In this document: positions 17,301 to 24,407 of the stretch, one piece after another
Numbering within the stretch: the stretch's first letter is position 1
Layout: every line of letters starts with the position of its first letter
From: an uncultured bacterium
GTDB lineage: Bacteria > Planctomycetota > GCA-002687715
NCBI GenBank assembly: GCA_902826835.1
Contig: CADEGH010000047.1
Coordinates: 1 to 37,468 of the forward strand
Direction of reading: 5' to 3'
DNA: 37,468 nucleotides
The notes under the pieces: model-generated
Told to the model about the DNA's origin: nothing
What the model saw: only the letters and a program-made list of their open reading frames with translations
Databases searched by the model: none
Program-made: the position numbers and the translations under genes

Positions 17301-17421
17301 CTTGCCCCGAAGTCTGGCCGGAGTAGGAGGAGGGGGCGGACTGTTGTTCCGTCTGGGCGGCTAGGCTCTGGGCTACCACGACCAGAAGCGCCAGGGGAAG
17401 GGTAGGAATGGTGACACGCAT
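14350..17421 (-). CDS. Giant secreted protein with NIDO-like C-terminal region (paralog A)
   Basis: 1023 residues beginning with a signal peptide (MRVTIPTLPLALLVVVAQSLAAQ). It is paralogous along its full length to the protein at 18364-21450. Shared landmarks are GG-I-V-x-C-A-D near the N-terminus, THWAMACPxG with WTY, a cysteine-containing GCF-x-GP, VWCT-(I/V)-PD, DVRQF and a late FxxFGxTY...NGRLMFGS region. The last element resembles a nidogen-like (NIDO) strand set. The fold is probably all-beta and extracellular. Function is unknown; adhesion or cell-envelope structure are guesses. The gene lies 100 bases downstream of an ECF sigma gene in the same orientation, but carries its own putative promoter (17455-17484). 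GAG at about 12 bases before the ATG is a weak ribosome site. Confidence 0.85.
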   Translation of the reverse strand: MRVTIPTLPLALLVVVAQSLAAQTEQQSAPSSYSGQTSGQGFLGVVNAQGPPSGGACGGGPCNVAGTSNSGIVLCADWIGDPARVEVTPKEVTSGGFATESTSVVLPLPPAAGPVTHWAMACPRGGEWTYFALGCFAGPLLVHEIYLVMVKDAPLNPACGPQLVVSAPALIASVPSGGPVPSSAGLVVIPDDEGSSAIVWCTIPDATGGSDVRQFEVTPPSGGNQAPGITSTLRQGLRAMTLANPAMPPSLVLSDIRLARTSDGFLHAGFRAHSNLGSSVLAHARLPAADSELASAGDWIRSAPTEFAMGPPTGSPPCPPSPGAAALLWDLASGAPTTTSSTTTIGFFGDADAIPDGPLRITASPNDGDLHAAYVKANSSGNTLHYRRWDQSCGRWTAEAVVATNHTSAEPEDIDIKAASDGSVSIISKLVETQEVDVELARMEATGSSFATTNLSDNDTTESVSFLDCEQSSVVGLFVNTTTSGERRLNFASRLTNVSDQELIADPAALPIPTEGIAFDIETPGLLPGESVVITGLDFGLIGAAGTVPIEVWVARDPGGAFALPPPQWHQHHCGEADLSSLNPLTTLDFNPQWTLRAGDKLGILVRTPGTTSIRAGLTNSAGTSGADSRLRIPTGRLLSNPTATPGSDVLVYAKVRYGLVGTEPTFQTNSGDLALDIAQATGAPHREACVDLPLGTTLPISVTYENPGALLFLGVNFALPNAPAPAPLLRTSMGRIINIRPDLPDFLDIIPLGCGLGLCTPGTPNEFTLAVPFPADPMLLGMGFRLQVASSDSTSNEGFFVSQPIRVNFTANPEKNIPGPFENDSTTTFNLPMGAPPFRFFGQTYSSVVVSSNGRLMFGSDDGGAPPPSSPTSALSNFIQGPRSVGIWHDLVPTARYSVALHYEASTLRVAYRGIPMANHPATADFEIALITPASGPSAPTIVTMKGLRSITGLVSPSSTVIGITPGGSSPPPPLTLLTPGGTVTTGPRAIALSAGPGLPLPSLDSVLLLPSPSGGFTAFAY

Positions 17422-17454
17422 GGATCAGATCTCGATGAGTGGATGATGGCGGGT

Positions 17455-17484
17455 CCATGTCCGGGGAATCGAACTCGTTACCGA
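17455..17484 (-). promoter_or_regulatory. Putative ECF-sigma promoter of paralog A
   Basis: On the minus strand TCGGTAAC (17477-17484), a 16-base spacer, then ACATGG (17455-17460), 33 bases before the ATG at 17421. The same two boxes with the same spacing lie upstream of paralog B, while spacer and flanks differ. A -35 box containing an AAC core is typical of ECF promoters. The sigma gene just upstream (17522-18184) is the likely user; this is inferred. Confidence 0.6.
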
Positions 17485-17521
17485 CCGGAAGTACGCGACC
17501 GAACACTCGGCGCAGCCGAGC

Positions 17522-18184
17522 CTACATCTCATCGAAAGAAGCGGATATTTCGGGGTGTAGATGGCCCTTGAGGCGGAGGATGGCGCGATGGAAGCGCACC
17601 CGGAGCGTGGCCGCATCAGCGCCCAGAGCAACCGCCAGGTCTTCGTAAGATTCTTCTTCGAGGCCACGTCGCACGATCAACTCACGATCACTCTCCGAGA
17701 GGGACTGGAGAGCTTCCCAGAGGGCTTCGACGGCCTCGGAACGGCAGATCCGAGTGACCAGCCCGGTCGTCGGCGAGGAACTCTGCTCGATCGCGCGCTC
17801 CTGGTCCACCTCGGCGCCTGCACCGTGCGCGCGTCGGCGGGCGGAGGCTCGCAGCCAATTCATGAAGTCCTGCTTCAGAGTGGTATGGAGATAGCTGCGG
17901 AGTACCGGCGTGTACCGATTGTCCCGCGGCTGCAACTGTGCGAGCTTCGGCAAGGTGATCGCCCAGACTCTCTGCACGAGATCCTCGGGCTCGATGCCCG
18001 GCGACCGCAGTCGGCCGACGCGATTGCGAGCGTGCATCAGCAGGAGTGGCGAGAACTGGCGCACGACCCAATCGAGGCTTGCGAGATCGCCCAACAGGGC
18101 GCGTCGCACGAAGTGGGTCGTTTCTTCTCCGCTGGGAGCCACAGGGGGATGCGAATTCGGAGTGGGTAGGGGGGCGGGGTTCAC
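17522..18184 (-). CDS. ECF-type RNA polymerase sigma factor
   Basis: 220 residues, GTG start at 18184. Region 2 runs from about residue 22 to 115 and includes IEPEDLVQRVWAITLPKL, the core-binding and -10 recognition helices. Region 4 is about 155-215 with LSESDRELIVRRGLEEESYEDLAVALGADAATLRVRFHRAILRLK, a classic sigma helix-turn-helix. It is a close relative in type of the factor at 6687-7343. It sits between two giant secreted paralogs that share a putative ECF promoter, so these are its probable regulon. The nearest kinase (21705-24395) lies beyond paralog B and may control it. A 17-base palindrome lies 111 bases upstream of its start. Confidence 0.9.
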   Translation of the reverse strand: MNPAPLPTPNSHPPVAPSGEETTHFVRRALLGDLASLDWVVRQFSPLLLMHARNRVGRLRSPGIEPEDLVQRVWAITLPKLAQLQPRDNRYTPVLRSYLHTTLKQDFMNWLRASARRRAHGAGAEVDQERAIEQSSSPTTGLVTRICRSEAVEALWEALQSLSESDRELIVRRGLEEESYEDLAVALGADAATLRVRFHRAILRLKGHLHPEISASFDEM

Positions 18185-18294
18185 GCCCTAAGCGTAGGCG
18201 GTTTTTCCGGCGACGGGACAGGCAAACTCAGGATTTTCTATCCGCATTAATGGCACTACCGGACCAACCCCCAGGGTGGACCGAGGCCCGGAAC

Positions 18295-18311
18295 CGTGAC
18301 ATTTTGTCACG
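18295..18311. promoter_or_regulatory. Perfect palindrome upstream of ECF sigma gene
   Basis: CGTGACA-TTT-TGTCACG, a perfect seven-base inverted repeat with a three-base centre. It lies 111 bases upstream of the sigma start and 53 bases past the stop of paralog B. It could be an operator for a dimeric regulator of the sigma gene or a short hairpin ending paralog B transcription. No U-tract follows, which favours an operator slightly. Confidence 0.4.
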
Positions 18312-18363
18312 CTCGGGCCGCGCGGATCCTCGTGGGGGCAGCCGGCGGACCAGGCTTCGACAC

Positions 18364-21300
18364 TCAGCGGGCTGACCAGTCGTAGCGGCCGTTCGAGGTG
18401 GGTTGGAAGCTGATTTGGTTCCAATCGGGGAGAGCCCCTGACGTCAGCAATTCCACGCAGAGGGGGCCGAACTCCGATTGGCTGCCCGCCGCCGACGTGA
18501 TGACGGTAAAGCCCACCGGACTGCTCCAAGCCCCCGGGGTGACCCCGAGCACTCGCGGAATCGACGGCGGGAGTGCGACTACACTCTCCAGTCCTTGGAT
18601 CGTGATGGTCGTCGGACCACCGTTTGGACCCTCCGGAGTGGTCAACACGATCTCGAAACTCACTTCGGCGGTGCCGTCGGCGGTCGGGATTTGTTCGTAC
18701 CGAATCCGAAGCTCTCCGGCGGCGTAGTGAATGACGACGGGGCGCGAGGGAGAGGGGGCCAGGGGTACCCACAGTCCGACGGCGGGCGGCCCGGCGCGGA
18801 AGTTGGCGGCATTCCCGACCGCTCCCGAGGATGTGGACGTTCCGGACAAAGATCCGAAGCAGACTCGTCCATGCGCGTCGATCCAAAGGTTGCGATAGGT
18901 GTGCCCGAAGATCGACAGCGACGGAGCTTCGGGGGGCAGTCGATAGGAGGTGGGTTCATGGGAGATCGGCCCCGGAACGAACAACTTCGGATCGGAGACA
19001 ACTGCGACATCCACCGGCTGCGACAGGCAAAAACCCTCCTCGCTGCTGCTATCGATGCTGAGCGCCTGCACGCGGAGATTCGTTCCGATCAGCGATGGCA
19101 AATCGGGAATGGGAATCGCCGCGGAGCGGGACAATCGAAGCGAGCTGCCATCAGAAGACGCCCGCCAATCGATCGGGAAGAACTGGAACGGGGCGCCGGA
19201 AGTCACATCCAAATTGAGGATACGCCCCCCCGCGCTGCGGTGGAGCGGGGCACCGCTCACCGAAGGAAGATCCGGAGAGCCGACGGCGATCCAGATCTGC
19301 TCGGCGGGACTTCGATGTCGCAGCGCGACCGGAAGGACTCCACCCGGGCATATCTCCACGGCCGCTGCGCGCCTCGCGTCACCCTCGGCTCGGCAAATGT
19401 CGAGGCCGAGCTCGCGCGAGTTGATTTGAAAGCGCGGCGATGTCCCGTGGGGTCCGTACGAAAGTGCCACGATCGGATGGGCCGGGGGGCCGATCGCGGC
19501 GGCGAGTTCGTTGCGCACGTAGCCGGCTGAGATGCGTAGAAACTGATCGGTGGCGGCGACCCCCAACCCGTTGGCTTCGCCGATGCGCACCGCAGCCCGA
19601 CCAGGGCTGCGAACGAACAGGCTCATTCGCCTTCCGCCACCCAAGAGCCACTGCGGAGGGAACGGGAGTTCCGTGAGACCACTCTCGCTTTGCTCCAGAA
19701 TCGTGCCTGCGTACGCGAGGGCCCAACTCGAGATCGGAGCGCCGGCGGCGCCGCGAGGATCGAAGCTCACCCACAGCTCGACGGGAAGACCCGCATCGTA
19801 GGGCGCCAAGGCGACGGAGATTCGGTCCAAGAGTAGGGCTCTCGACGAGGGTCCGGCCGAAGCTTCGACATCGAATGCGATCCCTTCGACTTCCGACACG
19901 ACCGTGGGAATCGAAGTAGCGAGTCGGGAGGTGGAACTGGAGGTCAACCGAGACAGGGCGTGCAGCGCTCGGCCAAGCGAGGGGTCATCAACAGTGAAGA
20001 GACCGACCACCGCCGACTGGGCACAATCCAGGAACGACGGATCTCGGGCACCCGGATGCTCCGAGGCGATCAACGAATCCTGGGGGCTGAACTCCGAGTT
20101 GCCTTCGCGCAGGCGGGCCAGTTCGATCCGCACTTCCTGCGTGCGCACGACGCGGGCAATGATCGAGACGTCGCCGGTGCCATCGGACCGGATGTCGATC
20201 TCCTCGGGTTCGCCGTCCGTCCAACTGGAGGGAACCGGAATGGGAGGGCCGAAGCGACAACACTCGCTCCAATAGCGTCGATAGAGGAGGGAGCGGGTCG
20301 TGCCGAGGTCGCCCACGTAGACCACATGCATGTCGTCATCGATCAGGGACGCGGTGATGCGGATCGGACCATCCGTAAGCGGACCGACCGCCCCAAAGAA
20401 CCCGATGAAAGGCAGAGCTGCGCTCAGCGCCGGCGCCCCGTTACCTGGCGAGGGTGGGCATGCTGCCGGCGGACTTCCGCTGCTGCCGCACGCCGAGGAC
20501 ACGTTGGCGGAGGGGGGTTCCGTGGCAAATTGCACCGGCTCCGAAATCCGCCACGGCGGAGCATTCGAGTTCGTCGCTTCGGCAGCTTCGAGGCACGCAT
20601 GGAGGAGGGCGGTGCCGCCCTCCGTACGTGGAGTTTGCCAGACGGCATGGAGGATGCCGTTCCGCGCCGGCGCGAGGCGCAGCTTGGAAACCACCAAGGG
20701 CGCTGCCATCGGTGAAGCCTGCGAGATCCTGGCGCGCAGAGAGTCCCTGGTCGTGGTCTCGATGGTCGGCGGCCCTTCCTGGTCGATGGGCGGTTGCACG
20801 ACAAATTGTCGAACATCAGTGTCGCCGGCGCCGTCCGGCACGGTGCACCAGACGACGGCGTCTCCATTGAGGGGACGAGGGAACACGGTCAGCGTGCAAG
20901 AGGTCGGTGGCGGTGCTCCGGGCGGCAGGACGGTGGACGATAAGACCGCGGCAGTGCTGACATCGAGTGGAGCGGTCAGCGGTGAGGCATCCGGCGAGTA
21001 CCGGAACATCACCAGGTACTGGCGGTATTCAGACGGTCCTTCGAAGCAGCCCATGAGGATATAGGTCCACGGATCGCCGGGGGGGCATGCCATCGCCCAG
21101 TGCGTGACGGAGCCGGGCTCGCCCGGGATCGCGAGGACGATGGGCATGCTCTCCGGACTCGCGCCGAAATCACCGGGCTCTTTGGTCGCGATCATCATGC
21201 GCGCCGGGTCTTCGACGAGATCGGCGCACACCACGATTCCGCCGTTGGTCATGCCGTGTGTGTCCACCTGGTCGCGAATCTCGGCGATCATCGACGGGTT

Positions 21301-21450
21301 CGCGGACAGGCTCCCGATCACGGTGCGACCGGCCGTCCGCACGAGTGGATGGCTCGAGAGCTGCGTGGAGAGAGACTGCGAAATGAGGAGGCTCGAAAGC
21401 AAGAGAAAAAAGACCGTGACTCGAAACTCTGTTCCATGGTGAGAATTCAT
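18364..21450 (-). CDS. Giant secreted protein with NIDO-like C-terminal region (paralog B)
   Basis: 1028 residues, full-length paralog of the protein at 14350-17421. The ATG at 21450 is preferred over upstream in-frame codons because AGGAG lies eight bases before it and a signal peptide begins soon after (hydrophobic VTVFFLLLSSLLISQSLSTQ). Shared segments include GG-I-V-V-C-A-D, VTHWAMACPPGDPWTY, VVWCTVPDGAGDTDVRQF and a late LSIFGHTYRNLWIDAHGRVCFG region like nidogen-type strands. A mid-protein stretch (FDPRGAAGAPISSWALAYAG) parallels paralog A's RDPGGAFALPPPQW. No catalytic motif is seen; an exported structural or binding role is likely. It is divergent from an FGE-type kinase gene, with a 254-base shared upstream region containing the ECF-like promoter at 21489-21518. 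Confidence 0.85.
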   Translation of the reverse strand: MNSHHGTEFRVTVFFLLLSSLLISQSLSTQLSSHPLVRTAGRTVIGSLSANPSMIAEIRDQVDTHGMTNGGIVVCADLVEDPARMMIATKEPGDFGASPESMPIVLAIPGEPGSVTHWAMACPPGDPWTYILMGCFEGPSEYRQYLVMFRYSPDASPLTAPLDVSTAAVLSSTVLPPGAPPPTSCTLTVFPRPLNGDAVVWCTVPDGAGDTDVRQFVVQPPIDQEGPPTIETTTRDSLRARISQASPMAAPLVVSKLRLAPARNGILHAVWQTPRTEGGTALLHACLEAAEATNSNAPPWRISEPVQFATEPPSANVSSACGSSGSPPAACPPSPGNGAPALSAALPFIGFFGAVGPLTDGPIRITASLIDDDMHVVYVGDLGTTRSLLYRRYWSECCRFGPPIPVPSSWTDGEPEEIDIRSDGTGDVSIIARVVRTQEVRIELARLREGNSEFSPQDSLIASEHPGARDPSFLDCAQSAVVGLFTVDDPSLGRALHALSRLTSSSTSRLATSIPTVVSEVEGIAFDVEASAGPSSRALLLDRISVALAPYDAGLPVELWVSFDPRGAAGAPISSWALAYAGTILEQSESGLTELPFPPQWLLGGGRRMSLFVRSPGRAAVRIGEANGLGVAATDQFLRISAGYVRNELAAAIGPPAHPIVALSYGPHGTSPRFQINSRELGLDICRAEGDARRAAAVEICPGGVLPVALRHRSPAEQIWIAVGSPDLPSVSGAPLHRSAGGRILNLDVTSGAPFQFFPIDWRASSDGSSLRLSRSAAIPIPDLPSLIGTNLRVQALSIDSSSEEGFCLSQPVDVAVVSDPKLFVPGPISHEPTSYRLPPEAPSLSIFGHTYRNLWIDAHGRVCFGSLSGTSTSSGAVGNAANFRAGPPAVGLWVPLAPSPSRPVVIHYAAGELRIRYEQIPTADGTAEVSFEIVLTTPEGPNGGPTTITIQGLESVVALPPSIPRVLGVTPGAWSSPVGFTVITSAAGSQSEFGPLCVELLTSGALPDWNQISFQPTSNGRYDWSAR

Positions 21451-21488
21451 GACAGATCTCCTGGAGGGAAAGAAGGAAACCCGTCTCT

Positions 21489-21518
21489 CCATGTGCGTCG
21501 GCTTCGAGTGGTTACCGA
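21489..21518 (-). promoter_or_regulatory. Putative ECF-sigma promoter of paralog B
   Basis: On the minus strand TCGGTAAC (21511-21518), 16 bases, ACATGG (21489-21494), 38 bases before the ATG at 21450. It matches the arrangement upstream of paralog A exactly in both boxes and in spacing, although the spacer sequence differs. It is likely read by the linked ECF sigma factor. Confidence 0.6.
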
Positions 21519-21704
21519 ATTCGAGCGACGAAAATGTTTCGGATGGAAACGAAATTTCGCGAGCGACTTATTCGTCGAAAAGGGTGTCTCGACGGAATGG
21601 ACTCGTCTCGGATCGAAACTCGACGGGAATGCGTCTGTCACTGCGGATGACATTGGCCGTCTACTGCGTGAAAATTGAATGCGCGAAATGCTCCGCGAGA
21701 CGCT

Positions 21705-24395
21705 ATGATGCCCCGCATGGGACCCTTGCCGGATCGTGTGCGTGCGGATTTCTACGAGGCGTGCCTGACCGATCGCCACGGAGGTGGACTGCGATCATTG
21801 GCGCATTATCAGGCACTGTTTCCGGGGCACGAGACCCGGATCGCCGAGGAGTATGCCGCCCTCATGAGCAGCGGGCCGGCTCCTGCTCCCGATCTTTCAC
21901 CTTCCCCTTCCCCCGGTGACAAGATCGGTGACTACGAACTGCACGGGGAGATTGGACGTGGCGGCTTCGGCGTCGTCTACCGTGCCTTCGACCGTCGCCT
22001 GAAGCGCCATGTCGCGCTGAAAACCCTGAAGGGTCTCGGCATGCTGCAAGGCCTTTCGAGATTCCAGCGGGAAGCGATGCTCTTGGCCCGCATCAATGAC
22101 GATGGGGTGTGTCGGGTCTACGACGCCGGAGCTTCCGACGGGACCGCGTACATCGCCATGGAGTTGATCGAAGGCCGCCCGCTGTCCGAGTGGCTGGCGC
22201 AGGCCCGGGAGGAGGTCTTGGCCCATCGGAGCGGGCACCATCTACGCATCGTGAAAATCCTGGAACGTCTGAGTCGGGCACTCTCGGTCGCGCACGGGGC
22301 GGGAATCGTGCATCGAGATTTGAAGCCCGCCAATGTGATGGTGCGGGACGGCGACCAGCCGGTGCTGTTGGATTTGGGAATCGCTTCCGTTTCGGACGAG
22401 GCCGCGGAAGCGCTCACCCTCACCGGCGAAGTGTTCGGAACGGCCGCTTACATGTCACCCGAGCAGGTGCGCGGCGAGAAAGTCGATGCCCGGGCTGATG
22501 TCTGGGCATTCGGAGTGCTGGCATTCGAAGCGCTGATCGGTCGTCGGCCCTTCGAGGCGCATTCGAGAGATGCGCTGTTCCACAAAATCCTCCACGAACC
22601 GGCTCCCGACCTCCACCGCTTAGACCGTCGGATCAACCTCGATCTCTCCACGATCGTCGCCACTTGCCTGGATCGAGATCCCGCCCGTCGCTACGAATCG
22701 GCTGCCCCGTTGCTTGCGGACTTGACTGACCATGTCGCCCATCGACCGATTCGAGCCCGACCGGCTGGCCCGTTCTTGCGAGCCACACGCTGGGTTCAGC
22801 GGCATCCCGCCCTGACCGCGACGGCGTCGATCGTCGCCGTGGCCACCGCGATTATCTGCGCGGTCTGGCTGTCGCGGGAGCGGGTTGCACGCAACTTCGA
22901 ACAGGTCGCGGATCTCGCCCGCGCTCGCAGCCTCCTCATCGAAGCCGATATCCTTACCGCCGGGCGCCCCGAGATGATTGCGCGGGGGGAATCATGGATC
23001 GAGACCGCCAAGACACTCGTTTCCCGTCTCGAAGCCTACGAGAATGAACTACGGGGCCGTGAGCCCGCTCCTCTCACGCCCGAGCTCCAGCTGATCAGCG
23101 ACCAACTGCGTGAAATCGCCTACCCCGAGCTGGCTTTGGATGTAGCGACTTGGAAGTTGGGCATCCAAGAGCTCGAGAGGCGTCTCGCACTTCCCGAGGA
23201 AGCCGAGAACGCGGATGAACACCGGAACAAAATCTCGGTCTTCACCGGAGAGCTCGAGGCTCTGGAAATCAGGCCCGAGTTACGGGAGACCTTCTTCCCG
23301 GTCAATACGAATGACGACGAAGCTTGGGCGGATCACCAGTTGGCTATGTTGGCCTTGAAGCTCCGGCAGGTCGCGATCCTCCTACCAGCGATCGAGGCGA
23401 GCCATCGGTCCGCGGTGGAGATCCACGGTCCTCTCTCGAAAAGCGAAGGCGAGAGCTGGATCGCTGCCAGACGGCTTCTGGCCGAAGATCCGAGATTCTC
23501 CAATGTAATTCTCGACCCGGTTCGCGGTCTGGTCCCTCTGGGGAGAAATCGGGAATCGCGTCTCCTCGAATTTTGGGCGCGAACGACCGGTCCTAGGCCG
23601 GAATGGCAGAGCGACTTTGCGGAGGGCAGCTCGGTGGCCTCGGCTGGAGACGGGATGGTTTTTGTTCTTCTACCGGGAGGTCGGTTCTTCACGAGATCCG
23701 CACAGGGGCAGCCGCACGCAAAAGGTCGAGCCTTCGAGCTCTCTCCGTTCTTCATGGCGAAGCACGAGACCACGCGGGCTCAGTACATCCACCTGACGCG
23801 TGCTCCCGACCCGAGTGCCCAGCGAGTCGGGATCATGCTGCCGCATGGAGTCAGAGTGACTAGTCGGTTCCCGTTGACACGGGTTCACCATCACGGCGCT
23901 CGCATGCTGGCTCAGGCCGTCGGGGTTCCCGGATGTGATTTGCCGACGATTCACCAATACATGTGGGCGATGAGTGAAGGCGGAAAGTCCGTGGATTGGC
24001 TTTGGGAGCATCATCGGTCTTTGGAGGGGAGAGAGAATCTCCGCTGCCAGGGAGACGATCCGACGGTCACTGCGCGTGAGGGTGCCCAGAAGGACGGTTT
24101 CGCCTGGGATGCTCCCGTCGATGGTCTGGTCGGCAATGCATGGGGTCTCTTCGAACTGTTCGGAAACGTGTCCGAGTGGGCCCGTGATGGAAATTTCTGT
24201 CACTCGAATTTCCGTGATTCCGATGGCGAAGGCCGCGAACTCAACTTGACTACGCGGTTCGCCATGGGCGGACACTTCGACTTGCCTCCTGGGATCTTGG
24301 ACCGTGGCCACGGACTCATCGGAGGGCTCTCCCCCACCGATCGTCGCAGTACCACTGGTTTCCGAGTCGCGATTCCGCTGGTTCCGCCGAAGTAA
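21705..24395 (+). CDS. Membrane-anchored Ser/Thr kinase with C-terminal FGE-like domain
   Basis: About 896 residues from the ATG at 21705; ATG codons at 21708 and 21717 and a TTG at 21675 are also in frame, and no start has a strong ribosome site. Residues 1-60 hold the HYQALFPGHETRIAEEY type extension. The kinase domain is about 77-345: GRGGFGVV, K106, HRDLKPAN (203-210), DLG in place of DFG (223-225), GTAAYMSPE. A membrane helix lies at about 368-389, then a helical linker with GLVPLGRNRESRLLEF. The FGE-like domain spans about 652-896, with LLPGGRFF, WGLFELFGNVSEW and AMGGHFD. It is the most diverged of the three and lacks the catalytic cysteines of FGE. Divergence from paralog B and nearness to an ECF sigma gene suggest it senses an external signal for that module. 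Confidence 0.9.
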   Translation: MMPRMGPLPDRVRADFYEACLTDRHGGGLRSLAHYQALFPGHETRIAEEYAALMSSGPAPAPDLSPSPSPGDKIGDYELHGEIGRGGFGVVYRAFDRRLKRHVALKTLKGLGMLQGLSRFQREAMLLARINDDGVCRVYDAGASDGTAYIAMELIEGRPLSEWLAQAREEVLAHRSGHHLRIVKILERLSRALSVAHGAGIVHRDLKPANVMVRDGDQPVLLDLGIASVSDEAAEALTLTGEVFGTAAYMSPEQVRGEKVDARADVWAFGVLAFEALIGRRPFEAHSRDALFHKILHEPAPDLHRLDRRINLDLSTIVATCLDRDPARRYESAAPLLADLTDHVAHRPIRARPAGPFLRATRWVQRHPALTATASIVAVATAIICAVWLSRERVARNFEQVADLARARSLLIEADILTAGRPEMIARGESWIETAKTLVSRLEAYENELRGREPAPLTPELQLISDQLREIAYPELALDVATWKLGIQELERRLALPEEAENADEHRNKISVFTGELEALEIRPELRETFFPVNTNDDEAWADHQLAMLALKLRQVAILLPAIEASHRSAVEIHGPLSKSEGESWIAARRLLAEDPRFSNVILDPVRGLVPLGRNRESRLLEFWARTTGPRPEWQSDFAEGSSVASAGDGMVFVLLPGGRFFTRSAQGQPHAKGRAFELSPFFMAKHETTRAQYIHLTRAPDPSAQRVGIMLPHGVRVTSRFPLTRVHHHGARMLAQAVGVPGCDLPTIHQYMWAMSEGGKSVDWLWEHHRSLEGRENLRCQGDDPTVTAREGAQKDGFAWDAPVDGLVGNAWGLFELFGNVSEWARDGNFCHSNFRDSDGEGRELNLTTRFAMGGHFDLPPGILDRGHGLIGGLSPTDRRSTTGFRVAIPLVPPK

Positions 24396-24407
24396 GAAGT
24401 CTTCGAT

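Noticed and set aside
23329..23345. GGCGGATCACCAGTTGG resembling half of the REP-like palindrome
   Set aside because: It is within the kinase coding sequence, lacks the second arm and the conserved flanks, so chance is the simpler explanation.
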